This document shows positions 9,159 through 18,820 of a DNA stretch of 64,000 nt, one piece after another. Position numbers and translations under genes: made by a program. The DNA comes from Ignavibacteria bacterium (lineage in GTDB: Bacteria; Bacteroidota; Ignavibacteria; Tepidaquicellales; Tepidaquicellaceae), in NCBI GenBank assembly GCA_019187405.1, contig JABAQZ010000004.1:124001-188000 (forward strand), in the 5' to 3' direction. How positions within the stretch are numbered: position 1 is the stretch's first letter; every line of letters starts with the position of its first letter. The notes under the pieces were generated by a model. It was given only the letters and a program-made list of their open reading frames with translations, ran no database searches and had not been told where the DNA came from.

Positions 9159-10469
9159 ATGATCGCAACTAGAAATAAAACGAAATTTGTAAGCGCTGAC
9201 GAAGCAGTAAAGTGCATTAAATCAGGTCATAATATTTTCGTTCATGGCAACTGTTCATATCCAAAAGTTTTGATTGATGCATTATGCAGAAGATACAAAG
9301 AGCTTCATAATGTTAAGATAATTCATCTGCTTGAATTTATGGATGCACCGTATTCGTCGCCCGAAATGGAAGGTCATTTTCACTTATGTTCATTATTTAC
9401 CGGATCAAATGTCCGTAAAGCAGTAAACGAAGGTCGCGCAGATTTTGTACCGGTGTTTTTATCGGAGATTCCGCTTTTAATCGAAAGAGGTAAGATACAG
9501 ATTGATGTTTGTCTATTGCATTTGTCTCCACCTGATGAACACGGATTTTGTTCATTCAGTTTAAGCAATGATTGTTCAAAGACAGCGTCTGAACATGCAA
9601 AGATTATTATTGCGCAGATAAATCCGAATATGCCAAGAGTGCTTGGTGATAATTTTATTCATATAGATAAGATTGATTTTGTAGTCGAGACCATTGAGCC
9701 TGTTCCGGAATTTTCATCAGGAAAAGAATTGAAATCAGAAGAAAAAGAAGTTTATGAAAAAATCGGCAGAAATATTGCCGGAATGATTGATAATGGAGCG
9801 ACACTTCAGATGGGAATAGGGGTAATACCCGATATGGTGCTTCAGTTTCTGACTGATAAAAAAGATCTCGGAGTACATACTGAAATGTTTTCTGACGGAT
9901 TAATAGATCTGATTGATGCGGGAATAATTAACGGTGAAAGGAAGACTCTTCTTCCGGGTAAAGTGGTTTCATCTTTTATACTCGGAACAAAGAAAGTATT
10001 TGACTATATGAATGACAATCCGATTTTTGAATTCAGACCGACAAAATTTGTAAACGATCCGTTTATAATTTCAAGAAACGACAATATGGTTTCAATAAAT
10101 TCAGCTCTTGAAGTGGATATAACAGGACAGGTCTGTGCCGATTCTATCGGACCGAAAAACTATTCAGGATTCGGAGGACAGCTTGATTTTATAAGAGGCG
10201 CAACAAGAAGCGTGAACGGCAAACCGATTTCTGCATTTGCTTCAACGGCAAAAGGCGGTACCGTATCGAGGATTGTGCCATATCTTAGACCAGGCGCAGG
10301 AGTAACAACCACAAGAGGTGATGTTCATTATGTAATTACAGAGTATGGAATTGCCGATCTTTACGGAAAATCCATCAGAGAAAGAGTAAGAAGTCTCATA
10401 AACATTGCGCATCCAAATTTCAGAGAAGAACTTGAAAAATACGCATACGAAGTTAAGTTCATCAGATAA
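9159..10469 (+). CDS. Acetyl-CoA hydrolase/transferase family protein (4-hydroxybutyrate or acetate CoA-transferase-like)
   Basis: 436 residues covering both halves of the family. Motifs: GHNIFVHGNCSYP near the N-terminus, LQMGIGVIPDMVL, HTEMFSDG, SINSALEVDITGQVCAD with the likely catalytic Glu at about residue 318, the CoA-site GFGGQLDFIRGA, and VHYVITEYGIADLYGKS near the C-terminus. These enzymes exchange CoA between acyl groups through a glutamyl-CoA intermediate, or hydrolyse acetyl-CoA. The exact acyl substrate is not readable here. It is monocistronic, followed by a strong terminator, and could work in fermentation or acyl-CoA turnover. Confidence 0.9.
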   Translation: MIATRNKTKFVSADEAVKCIKSGHNIFVHGNCSYPKVLIDALCRRYKELHNVKIIHLLEFMDAPYSSPEMEGHFHLCSLFTGSNVRKAVNEGRADFVPVFLSEIPLLIERGKIQIDVCLLHLSPPDEHGFCSFSLSNDCSKTASEHAKIIIAQINPNMPRVLGDNFIHIDKIDFVVETIEPVPEFSSGKELKSEEKEVYEKIGRNIAGMIDNGATLQMGIGVIPDMVLQFLTDKKDLGVHTEMFSDGLIDLIDAGIINGERKTLLPGKVVSSFILGTKKVFDYMNDNPIFEFRPTKFVNDPFIISRNDNMVSINSALEVDITGQVCADSIGPKNYSGFGGQLDFIRGATRSVNGKPISAFASTAKGGTVSRIVPYLRPGAGVTTTRGDVHYVITEYGIADLYGKSIRERVRSLINIAHPNFREELEKYAYEVKFIR

Positions 10470-10492
10470 AAATTATTGTTCATAATATTAAA

Positions 10493-10530
10493 AAACTGCT
10501 GACGGGATTTTCTCTCGGGCAGTTTTTTTT
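10493..10530 (+). terminator. Rho-independent terminator after the CoA-transferase gene
   Basis: The sequence AAACTGC (10493-10499) pairs with GCAGTTT (10519-10525), with an inner CCCGAGAG-like loop region, followed by a run of T. Confidence 0.85.
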
Positions 10531-10850
10531 TATTTCACAAGGTTTAGTTAGAAATAATTTAAGGATTAATTTGTATTAAGCAGATTCTTTTTTTATAAAT
10601 ATAATTAATTTAATTCACATCCGTTCAAACAAAATTGAGGTAGTAAAGTTAAGAAAAAGTTTTTAGCTTTTATGTTATTTGAAAACATCAAGAGCGGGGT
10701 ATTCTGAAGATTAGAGAAATCCTGTTAACAATCATTTTATAAAAAAGTCTTTATTGAATTGAAAAAATGTTTTGGAAACTAATGAATCTCCGTTGAATAT
10801 AGATTCAATCCTGACTTCAAATTTGCCTTTAAAATGGGTAAATTTAATAA
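10531..10850. other. Intergenic region upstream of queC
   Basis: AT-rich leader of about 320 bases. I looked for a preQ1 riboswitch because the next gene makes the queuosine precursor, but the characteristic C-rich loop and A-rich tail are not evident. A small hairpin is possible (GAATCT near 10783 with AGATTC near 10802). The function of this stretch is unknown. Confidence 0.4.
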
Positions 10851-11558
10851 ATGAATAAAGCCGGGGCAATAAAGAAAAGTGCAATTGTTTTAGTCAGCGG
10901 CGGAATGGACAGCGCATTGACTGCTGCAATAGCAAGTATCAAATATAATTTATATTTCCTTCATGTAAATTACGGACAGCGGACACAGGCAAGGGAGCTT
11001 AAGGCATTTTATGACATTGCAAATTATTACAAAGCAAAGAAATGTCTGGTTGTGAATCTGAATTATCTGAGAGAAATTGGCGGTTCGTCTTTGACTGACA
11101 AGAAAATAAAAATAGAGAAAGCTGATTTGAGCAATAAGAGTGTTCCTGTAAGCTATGTTCCGTTTAGAAACGCAAATATCTTATCGGTAGCCGTAAGCTG
11201 GGCTGAGACAACAGGTATAAATAAAATTTATATAGGAGCTGTAGAAGAAGATTCAAGCGGTTATCCCGATTGCAGGAAAAAATTTTTTAATGAATTTGAA
11301 AAGATGGCAAACTCAGGCACAAAGCCCGGAACGAAAATCAGAATCGAAACACCAATAATTGATCTTTCCAAAAAAGATATTGTTCTGAAATCAGTAAAAC
11401 TTAAATCACCACTTCACCTCACATGGTCTTGTTATAAAAGCAGTTCAAAAGCTTGCGGAGAATGCGACAGTTGTGCTTTAAGATTAAGAGGATTTCAGAG
11501 AGCGGGAATCGATGATCCTCTGATATATAAGAAAATCATTAATTACAAACTTACGTGA
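10851..11558 (+). CDS. queC: 7-cyano-7-deazaguanine synthase (QueC)
   Basis: 235 residues. QueC converts 7-carboxy-7-deazaguanine to preQ0 with ATP and ammonia, in queuosine tRNA modification. The PP-loop IVLVSGGMDSALTAA lies near the N-terminus, followed by HVNYGQRTQAREL, VPFRNANILSVA, the segment IYIGAVEEDSSGYPDCR, and a four-cysteine zinc site (SCYKSSSKACGECDSCALR). The gene overlaps the next one by a single base (TGATG), implying translational coupling. The other queuosine genes are not in the window. Confidence 0.95.
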   Translation: MNKAGAIKKSAIVLVSGGMDSALTAAIASIKYNLYFLHVNYGQRTQARELKAFYDIANYYKAKKCLVVNLNYLREIGGSSLTDKKIKIEKADLSNKSVPVSYVPFRNANILSVAVSWAETTGINKIYIGAVEEDSSGYPDCRKKFFNEFEKMANSGTKPGTKIRIETPIIDLSKKDIVLKSVKLKSPLHLTWSCYKSSSKACGECDSCALRLRGFQRAGIDDPLIYKKIINYKLT

Positions 11559-12607
11559 TGTCTAACAATTCATTGAAGTTTGTAAATTTTACTGCTGCAG
11601 TTCTATTGATAGGATTTTTTGTTTTCATACTCATACAGCTTCAGTCTATATTGCTTCCCTTTTTTTTGGCAGTAATTATTTCTTTTGTATTTCTGCCATT
11701 GTATAATTTTCTTAATTCCAAAAAAATACCTGCTGCAGTATCGATGATAATTATCGTACTGCTGCTGCTCGTGCTTTCTAATGTTACAAGCATTTTTATT
11801 TATGCAAGCATAAATGCTATAGTAAATGAATTCCCTGTTTATGAGAAAAAAGTTATTGAGATTTATGACAAGCTGATAGTTTACTTTGATCTATCTGCAG
11901 AAGAGATAGCCAGTATTAACAACAGCTTAGACATAAAAAACCTTTTAATGCAGGGCTCGCTTACAAATCTGATTACCGGAATACTTACAAACATAACCAC
12001 ACTGATGGGAAATTACATACTCATAATGTTTTATGTGATTTTCATGATTACTGAAGCTGACAGCATAGAAAAGAGAACCGAGCTGGCATTTACCGAAGAG
12101 AAAAGCAATTTGCTGAAAGAAACATTGAAGCACATTTTCGAAGGATTAAAAGATTACATATCCGGAAAAACTCTGCTTAGTTTTATTCAAAGCATACTCA
12201 TTGGTTTGTTTTTATGGATAATGAATGTAGATTTTTATTTCATTTGGGCATTTCTTTTTTTTCTGACAGACTTTATTCCAAACATTGGTTCAATGCTGGC
12301 GACAATACTGGTGGCATTGTTTGCCCTGCTTCAGTTTGACGGAATCCTGACTCCCATAATAATAGTAATAGTACTGATAGTTATTCAGAATCTTAAAGGA
12401 AATGTAATTGAGCCGAGAGTAATGGGTGCAAAACTTGACTTAAGTCCGCTTCTTCTCTTTTTCTCACTGGTTTTCTGGGGATATGTATGGGGAGTGGTCG
12501 GCATGATTCTCTCCGTTCCGATTATGAGCATGTTAAAAATTATTCTAATGAATATTCCAGCAACTAAACCTATAGCAATTTTAATGAGTAATAATCCAAA
12601 AAAATAA
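11558..12607 (+). CDS. AI-2E family transporter (PerM/TqsA-like permease)
   Basis: About 349 residues from the ATG at 11558, which shares its first base with the queC stop codon; a GTG one codon earlier is also possible. The sequence is strongly hydrophobic, with about seven or eight membrane segments: two at the N-terminus (LLIGFFVFILIQLQSILLPFFLAVIISF), then a soluble stretch of charged helix, then LLSFIQSILIGLFLW, FFLTDFIPNIGSMLATILVAL, and the conserved IEPRVMGAKLDLSPLLLFFSLVFWGYVWG near the C-terminus. The P-N-I-G and EPRVMG motifs define the family. The transported substrate varies between members and is unknown here. Confidence 0.9.
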   Translation: MSNNSLKFVNFTAAVLLIGFFVFILIQLQSILLPFFLAVIISFVFLPLYNFLNSKKIPAAVSMIIIVLLLLVLSNVTSIFIYASINAIVNEFPVYEKKVIEIYDKLIVYFDLSAEEIASINNSLDIKNLLMQGSLTNLITGILTNITTLMGNYILIMFYVIFMITEADSIEKRTELAFTEEKSNLLKETLKHIFEGLKDYISGKTLLSFIQSILIGLFLWIMNVDFYFIWAFLFFLTDFIPNIGSMLATILVALFALLQFDGILTPIIIVIVLIVIQNLKGNVIEPRVMGAKLDLSPLLLFFSLVFWGYVWGVVGMILSVPIMSMLKIILMNIPATKPIAILMSNNPKK

Positions 12608-12643
12608 AATACAATTTACAAAATAATTAATTAAGGAGATACA

Positions 12644-14428
12644 ATGACAATCAGCAAAAAATTACAAAAATGGGTTGACGAATGCGCCAATCTCTGCAAA
12701 CCTGACAGCATTCACTGGTGCGACGGCTCAGAAGAGGAATATCAAAATATGGCTCAATTATTAATTAAAAACGGCTCTGCAAAAAAGCTAAATGAAAGCA
12801 AGCGGCCAAACTGTTATTACTCCGCATCTGATCCTTCAGACGTAGCAAGAGTTGAAGACAGAACTTTTATTTGTTCAAAAAACAAAGATGATGCAGGTCC
12901 GACAAACAACTGGAAAGACCCGGAGGAAATGAAAAAAATTCTGAACGGTTTGTTTGACGGGTGCATGAAAGGCAGAACGATGTATGTAATACCATTCAGC
13001 ATGGGACCTCTCGGATCAAATATAGCTCATATAGGAGTTCAGCTGACGGATTCGCCTTATGTAGTGATGAATATGAAAATAATGACAAGAATGGGTTCAA
13101 AGGTTCTCGACATTCTCGGTGATGGAGATTTTGTGCCTTGTTTGCATTCGGTCGGTTATCCGCTTACAGACGGCAAAAAGGATGTTGCCTGGCCTTGCAA
13201 TAAAGAAAAATACATAGTTCATTTTCCGGAAGAAAGAAGCATCTGGTCGTTTGGCAGCGGTTACGGAGGTAATGCATTGCTCGGGAAAAAATGTTTTGCA
13301 TTAAGGATAGCATCTGTAATGGCAAGAGATCAGGGATGGATGGCTGAGCACATGTTAATCGTGGGAATTACTTCTCCTGAAGGAGTAAAGAAGTATATTG
13401 CGGCTGCATTTCCGAGTGCGTGCGGAAAAACAAATTTAGCAATGCTGACGCCGTCTATACCGGGATGGAAAGTTGAAACTGTAGGTGATGACATTGCGTG
13501 GATGAAATTCGGCGAAGACGGAAGACTATATGCGATTAATCCCGAATACGGATTTTTTGGAGTAGCTCCGGGAACATCAATGGATACAAACGGAAATGCA
13601 ATGAAGTCCATGGAGAAGAATTCATACTTTACTAATGTTGCATTGACGGAGGACGGCGATGTATGGTGGGAAGGTATGACAAAGGATAAACCAAAGCACC
13701 TGACCGATTGGCACGGCAAAGAGTGGACGCCTGATTCAGAGACTCCTTCTTCGCATCCAAATTCAAGATTCACTGCGCCGGCATCCCAATGTCCGGTGAT
13801 TGACAAAGACTGGGAGAACCCGAAGGGAGTTCCGATCTCGGCAATATTATTCGGAGGCAGAAGAGCTACGGTGGTACCTTTGGTAAATGAAGCATTAAGC
13901 TGGCAGCATGGTACATTCCTCGGAGCATCCGTCTCTTCTGAAATGACGGCAGCTGCAGTCGGTGGCAAAGGACAGGTCAGACACGATCCGTTTGCGATGC
14001 TTCCGTTCTGCGGGTATCACATGGGAGATTATTTCAACCACTGGCTGAATATCGGAAAGAAAGCCGATGCATCAAAGCTACCGAAAATATTTTATGTCAA
14101 CTGGTTTAGAAAAGACGAGAATGGTAAATTCATCTGGCCCGGATACGGTGAAAATATCAGAGTGTTGAAATGGATTTTTGAAAGACTTGACGGAAAGAAT
14201 AATTTTGAAGATAAACCCTACGGAAGAATACCTGCCAAGAATTCATTAGACATTTCCGGATTGAAGCTTGGTGAAAAAGATATTGACAAGTTGTTTGATA
14301 TTTCAATAGAAGATGGTATCTCCGAAGCATTGGAACTCAGAGAATACTTCAAGAAATTCGGTGACAAACTCCCAAAAGAGCTGACTAAAGAGCTTGACGA
14401 TCTGCAAGAAAGATATAATAAATTGTAA
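12644..14428 (+). CDS. pckG: Phosphoenolpyruvate carboxykinase, GTP-dependent
   Basis: 594 residues, the full size of the GTP-type enzyme, which interconverts oxaloacetate and phosphoenolpyruvate in gluconeogenesis. Seen: the substrate loop [20 protein letters not shown], the nucleotide P-loop [14 protein letters not shown] at about residues 254-267 with the reactive cysteine, the metal site [23 protein letters not shown], the guanine-binding region [19 protein letters not shown], and [14 protein letters not shown] good Shine-Dalgarno (AAGGAGA) lies about 6 bases before the start, and a strong terminator follows, so it is a single-gene unit. Confidence 0.97.
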   Translation: MTISKKLQKWVDECANLCKPDSIHWCDGSEEEYQNMAQLLIKNGSAKKLNESKRPNCYYSASDPSDVARVEDRTFICSKNKDDAGPTNNWKDPEEMKKILNGLFDGCMKGRTMYVIPFSMGPLGSNIAHIGVQLTDSPYVVMNMKIMTRMGSKVLDILGDGDFVPCLHSVGYPLTDGKKDVAWPCNKEKYIVHFPEERSIWSFGSGYGGNALLGKKCFALRIASVMARDQGWMAEHMLIVGITSPEGVKKYIAAAFPSACGKTNLAMLTPSIPGWKVETVGDDIAWMKFGEDGRLYAINPEYGFFGVAPGTSMDTNGNAMKSMEKNSYFTNVALTEDGDVWWEGMTKDKPKHLTDWHGKEWTPDSETPSSHPNSRFTAPASQCPVIDKDWENPKGVPISAILFGGRRATVVPLVNEALSWQHGTFLGASVSSEMTAAAVGGKGQVRHDPFAMLPFCGYHMGDYFNHWLNIGKKADASKLPKIFYVNWFRKDENGKFIWPGYGENIRVLKWIFERLDGKNNFEDKPYGRIPAKNSLDISGLKLGEKDIDKLFDISIEDGISEALELREYFKKFGDKLPKELTKELDDLQERYNKL

Positions 14429-14436
14429 TTGAGATA

Positions 14437-14477
14437 TTCCCCCTGCAGGATTTATTTCCTGTTAGGGGGATTCTTTA
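14437..14477 (+). terminator. Terminator hairpin after pckG
   Basis: CCCCCT(GC)AGGA starting at 14439 pairs with TCCT(GTT)AGGGGG ending at 14469, followed by a T-rich stretch. Confidence 0.75.
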
Positions 14478-14642
14478 TTATACAGAAAATTTATTTTTCT
14501 CTTTCATAAAATTTCCATTCTTATTTAAAATATTGACATCGCTTTTGTAAACGGATTTTTTTTCCACATGAAAATTATATCCCCTTTTTTATCATTCCTG
14601 AAATTCATAATATATTCCGACCCCATCAAAAAAATAAAACCT

Positions 14643-17414
14643 ATGAAAAATTCCAGCAATCTGTTATTCGGATTATTTTTAATGATCCTTTATTCCCTTA
14701 TTCCTGCAAATTCAAATTCTCAGGTAATAAACAACTGGACTTCTAAAGGCAATGGGGGCGGAGGAGCGCTTTTTTCACCTGCTTTCAGTCCACATAATGA
14801 AAATGAAATTTATATAGCATGTGATATGAGCGAACTGTTTCATTCTACCAATCTCGGTTTTACCTGGACAGAAGTCGATTTTAAGGAAATGATCGGAAAT
14901 AACGGTGCAGCAGTTCAGTTCACCGAAAATCCTATGATAAACTACTGTATTAATTTTGAAGACGACCTCCGTACTCCTTTTAAAACAACTGACGGCGGAA
15001 TTACATGGAGCACACTGACTTCAGATCCGACATTCGGCGAAGCATATTCACTTTATGCAGATCCTTTAAATTCCGGTAATTTATTAATATCGAGTTATAC
15101 AGATCTATATTTTTCTTCAAATGGCGGAAATTCTTTCTCATCAAAGTTTACGGATGCATCGGGATGTTATATAGCCGGAGTATTTTTTGACGGAACAAAT
15201 ATTTATGCAGGGACAAATTCAGGTTTACTCATTTCCACAAATTCCGGAATAAGTTTTTCCTTATCTTCAGCCGGAGGAATTCCTTCTACCGAAGCCATGG
15301 TATCTTTTTGCGGTGCAAAGCAGTCAGGTATTACAAGATTATTTTGTATAACTCTTGGCAGCGGTGATGTATATCCCGGAGTTACCGGTGCGGATTTTTA
15401 TTCTTATAAGAATATTTACACACTAGATATTGGAAATCCAAATTGGCTTTTAAATACAAGCGGAATTAATCCTACTCATTATCCATTTTTCGCTTCAATG
15501 TCTCGGACAAATATTTCTACTGCTTATATAGCTGGAGGAAGTGATGCAGGCTCGCCTATTGTGTACAAAACTACAAACGGCGGAATGAACTGGACGAGCG
15601 TTTTGTTAACCGTAAATAATCAAAATATTTTTACAGGCTGGTCTGGACACGGTGGAGACAGGGGATGGTCTTACGGAGAATATGCACTCGGATTTCAATG
15701 CTCACCTGTGAATCCGGATAAAGTAATAATTACGGATCTTGGATTTCCTCATATTACAACTAATGGGGGACTGACTTGGAATCAGGCATATCTGAATCCC
15801 GAAGATCAGAATCCGGCAAATGCGCCGACTCCGACTGGAAAAAGTTACAGGACATCCGGTTTGGAAAATACAAGCTGCTGGTGGCTGACATGGGCTGATT
15901 CGTTGAACATCTTCGGTTCATATTCAGACATTAGAGGCACTCGCTCGACTGATGGAGGAAATAATTGGTCATTCAATTATACCGGTCATACTAATAATAC
16001 CATGTACATGTCGGTAAAGCATCCTACAAGCAGTATTTTATACGCCGCAACATCTTCGGTTCATGACATGTATCAAAGCACATATCTTACCGATGCAAGA
16101 ATAAACGGCGGATTGGGAAGAGTTTTATTTTCAACGAACAAAGGTCAAACGTGGCAGACACTGCATGACTTTGGACATCCCGTAATATTTCTTGCTCTCG
16201 ATCCAAACAATGCAAACAGAATGTACGCGAGCGTAATTCACAGCACACTCGGAGGTATCTTTGTTTCGAACGATATACAAAACGGGAGCTCAAGCATTTG
16301 GACTAAACTTACAAACCCTCCGCGAACAGAAGGACATCCGTTTAATGTGAGAGTTTTAAATGACGGTACATTGCTTTGTTCATATTCCGGAAGACGAAAT
16401 TCATCCGGCACATTTACTCCAAGCTCGGGAATTTTCATAAGCACAAATTCAGGCGCTGCATGGATTGACAGATCTCATACGGGGATGTATTACTGGACAA
16501 AGGATGTTATAGTCGATCCGCATGATGCTGGTCAGAATGTCTGGTACGGATGCGTATTCAGCGGCTGGGGCGGACCGCCTAACGGACTTGGAGGATTATA
16601 CAAAACTACCAACAGAGGGATCAACTGGACAAGAATAAACAATCTTGATCGTGTAGGTTCATGCACCATCAGTCCGGTTAATCCTGATGAAATGTATATG
16701 AGTACTGAAGTGAATGGATTATGGTACAGTAGTAATATAAATACTGGAACTCCTGTATTTACACAAGTGAGCGGATACAAATTCCGGCAGCCGGAAAGAA
16801 TATTCTTTAATCCTTTCAATGCAAATGAAGTATGGGTAACAAGCTTCGGTAACGGAATAAAAGTCGGATATACAAATCCGCTGCCGCTGACATTAAACAT
16901 TACTTTGGGAATAGAAGGCTTCTGGAACGGAGTAACTCAGACTCCCGATACTATAAAGTTGTATTTAAGAAATAATATTTCTCCCTATTCTTCAATGGAT
17001 TCATCAACAGTTATTATAAATTCATCGGGGAATGCGACGGGAAATTTTTCAAATGCAACTGGAGGGAATTATTACATTCAGACAAAGCACAGAAATGCAC
17101 TTGAGACATGGAGTTCATCAGCATTATATTTTACTAACGGTTCCGTAACAAATTATAATTTTACACTTTCTCAATCACAGGCATTTGGAAACAACCAGAT
17201 ATTAAAAACATCGAAATGGTGCTTATACAGCGGCGATGCGAACAATGATGGAATAATAGATGCTGTTGATATCCTGTTAATAGACAATGATGCATCAAAT
17301 TTTTTGACTGGTTACAAAAATACAGATATTAACGGGGATAATATTATTGACGGATTGGATATTTCAATAACCGATAATAATGCTGCGGGTTTTGTGAGTG
17401 TGATAAAGCCGTGA
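14643..17414 (+). CDS. Large secreted sortilin/VPS10-type beta-propeller protein with dockerin-like C-terminus
   Basis: About 923 residues from the ATG at 14643, preferred over 14568 because it begins a clear signal peptide (MKNSSNLLFGLFLMILYSLIPANSNSQ). The body is a series of BNR/Asp-box motifs (STNLGFTWTE, TTDGGITWST, TTNGGMNWTS, TTNGGLTWNQ, STDGGNNWSF, STNKGQTWQT, TTNRGINWTR) spread over about 700 residues, as in sortilin or GH74-type double propellers. The catalytic acids of GH74 were not identified. The last 180 residues are the shared module (SPYSSMDSS, KHRNALETWSS) with two dockerin-like calcium loops (SGDANNDGIIDAVDILLID, DINGDNIIDGLDISITD) ending VIKP. No T9SS type-A domain. Confidence 0.75.
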   Translation: MKNSSNLLFGLFLMILYSLIPANSNSQVINNWTSKGNGGGGALFSPAFSPHNENEIYIACDMSELFHSTNLGFTWTEVDFKEMIGNNGAAVQFTENPMINYCINFEDDLRTPFKTTDGGITWSTLTSDPTFGEAYSLYADPLNSGNLLISSYTDLYFSSNGGNSFSSKFTDASGCYIAGVFFDGTNIYAGTNSGLLISTNSGISFSLSSAGGIPSTEAMVSFCGAKQSGITRLFCITLGSGDVYPGVTGADFYSYKNIYTLDIGNPNWLLNTSGINPTHYPFFASMSRTNISTAYIAGGSDAGSPIVYKTTNGGMNWTSVLLTVNNQNIFTGWSGHGGDRGWSYGEYALGFQCSPVNPDKVIITDLGFPHITTNGGLTWNQAYLNPEDQNPANAPTPTGKSYRTSGLENTSCWWLTWADSLNIFGSYSDIRGTRSTDGGNNWSFNYTGHTNNTMYMSVKHPTSSILYAATSSVHDMYQSTYLTDARINGGLGRVLFSTNKGQTWQTLHDFGHPVIFLALDPNNANRMYASVIHSTLGGIFVSNDIQNGSSSIWTKLTNPPRTEGHPFNVRVLNDGTLLCSYSGRRNSSGTFTPSSGIFISTNSGAAWIDRSHTGMYYWTKDVIVDPHDAGQNVWYGCVFSGWGGPPNGLGGLYKTTNRGINWTRINNLDRVGSCTISPVNPDEMYMSTEVNGLWYSSNINTGTPVFTQVSGYKFRQPERIFFNPFNANEVWVTSFGNGIKVGYTNPLPLTLNITLGIEGFWNGVTQTPDTIKLYLRNNISPYSSMDSSTVIINSSGNATGNFSNATGGNYYIQTKHRNALETWSSSALYFTNGSVTNYNFTLSQSQAFGNNQILKTSKWCLYSGDANNDGIIDAVDILLIDNDASNFLTGYKNTDINGDNIIDGLDISITDNNAAGFVSVIKP

Positions 17415-17496
17415 GATATTTTTTATACTCTTGTTCCGATTGAAAGAGAAGGAAATTATTTTCTTTGGGAAATTAATTATAAAAATAAGAATTAAA

Positions 17497-17757
17497 TTAA
17501 ACAGCTTCTTTAATTCTAATATTAAGATCAGTGATTTTTTCATTAAACCATTCCCGGAAAAGTAAATCAGAATTAAAGTATTTATTGAGATAATAAGATG
17601 AAATTTTATTTGGTGTGATTTTAAGTTGAATAAGATAATTCACTAAGTTAATGAAATTTTTCAGTCTTTGTTTAACTGTTTTTGATAATGTTTTGTCATT
17701 TGATAAGAAATGCCTATAGGAATCTATTAGAGATAAAGCGCTTTCAAACTTTTTCAT
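17497..17757 (-). CDS. Small basic hypothetical protein
   Basis: 86 residues, rich in Lys, Leu and Asn, predicted mostly helical (MKKFESALSLIDSYRHFLSN...). There is no signal peptide, no cysteine, no recognized domain, and no clear Shine-Dalgarno. It lies between secreted-protein genes and beside the decayed peptidase at 18036, a region that seems to have lost sequence. It could be a real small protein or a remnant of a mobile element; I cannot tell which. Confidence 0.4.
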   Translation of the reverse strand: MKKFESALSLIDSYRHFLSNDKTLSKTVKQRLKNFINLVNYLIQLKITPNKISSYYLNKYFNSDLLFREWFNEKITDLNIRIKEAV

Positions 17758-18035
17758 TTCAAAAAAAGTAATTAGAAGAATATTTTTACATTCAATTTTG
17801 AAAATAAAATCTTCAAAATTAATTTCGCTTATATGAATTAGTGAATTTTTAAATTAAAAAATATTCATTTACACAAAAAAATTTACAGCCTCAATTTCAG
17901 ATGAATTTTCGTTTATTTAGTAGTTTATTTTATAATTAATTTAGATCTATTTTACTCGCAGTATGGGAATTTCTATTTTTATAATCCAAATCTAAATTGT
18001 GGTATGGATGAGGTAAGTTCTGACTATTCTTTCCC

Positions 18036-18715
18036 TTTTTTTCCTATGTAGATGATACACTTCATGCGCTGGTCATATATTGCAATTTCCCGAGTCCAAG
18101 TGGAGATTTTGATATTAGTGGTACGTCTATATTGCAATATTGGTCTGGTACATCTTCTCAAATAATGCCCTCATGGGCTGATTCAATTATTTGTCCTTCA
18201 ACTACTAATATATGGAATAGAAGCTTGACTGGTTTATACAAAGATGCAAGCTTTGGTAATTTCTGGCTTATTGGTGATATTTATCTACATTTGTATATAT
18301 TTCAAGAGCAAGTTGTATTTTATTCACCGGATTCCCTTAAAATTGGAGCTGCAGTAAAAGAACTTCTAATAAATTTAGATGATAGTATTAATTTTGCCGA
18401 ATATGATAAATTTGATCCCTTTGACTTAAATAATAATGATAACAAAAGAGAGCCGGACGGTATAGTTGATTTTATTTTTATAAATTTTAGGTTCAATAAT
18501 TCAGCAACAATTGACTATCCATCATATTCCGGAATCGCAGAATTAAGGGGGTAGGGACGGAAGGTTTGGTTACGGAGTATCAGAGTTAACTCTTGATGGC
18601 AAAAGGGAGATATTCAGTTCCTTTTAATGCAACTAATTATTCCAGCGGAATATACTTTTATAAATTGCAAACAGAAAATTATATAAACATTAAGAAAATG
18701 GTTTTATTAAAATGA
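18036..18715 (+). pseudogene. Degenerate M6-type metallopeptidase with T9SS sorting-domain remnant
   Basis: One frame (18036-18554) reads VDDTLHALVIYCNFPSPSGDF, then SLTGLYKDASFGNFW and INFAEYDKFDPFDLNNND...DGIVDFIFINFR, resembling the propeptide/start region of immune-inhibitor-A-like M6 peptidases. Stop codons at 18009 and 18021 cut off the 5' end, and a TAG at about 18552 ends the frame. In another frame, 18602-18715 encodes the end of a T9SS type-A domain (GRYSVPFNATNYSSGIYFYK... ending MVLLK). The catalytic HExxH part and most of the middle are missing, so an internal deletion plus frameshift is likely. A short open frame from an ATG at 18132 is part of this ruin. Confidence 0.65.
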
Positions 18716-18820
18716 AAATGATTTGAATTATTTATAGATCGTCATGAATTATTGGCAACCTATTAAATAAATCGAAAAACTTTTAACTTCATATAAATTT
18801 AAACTATTAATTATTTAACT

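Noticed and set aside
10531-10850. preQ1 riboswitch ahead of queC
   Set aside because: The conserved C-rich loop and A-rich tail of known preQ1 classes were not found.
13330-13968. 212-residue minus-strand frame inside pckG
   Set aside because: Shadow of a conserved enzyme gene with no domain of its own.
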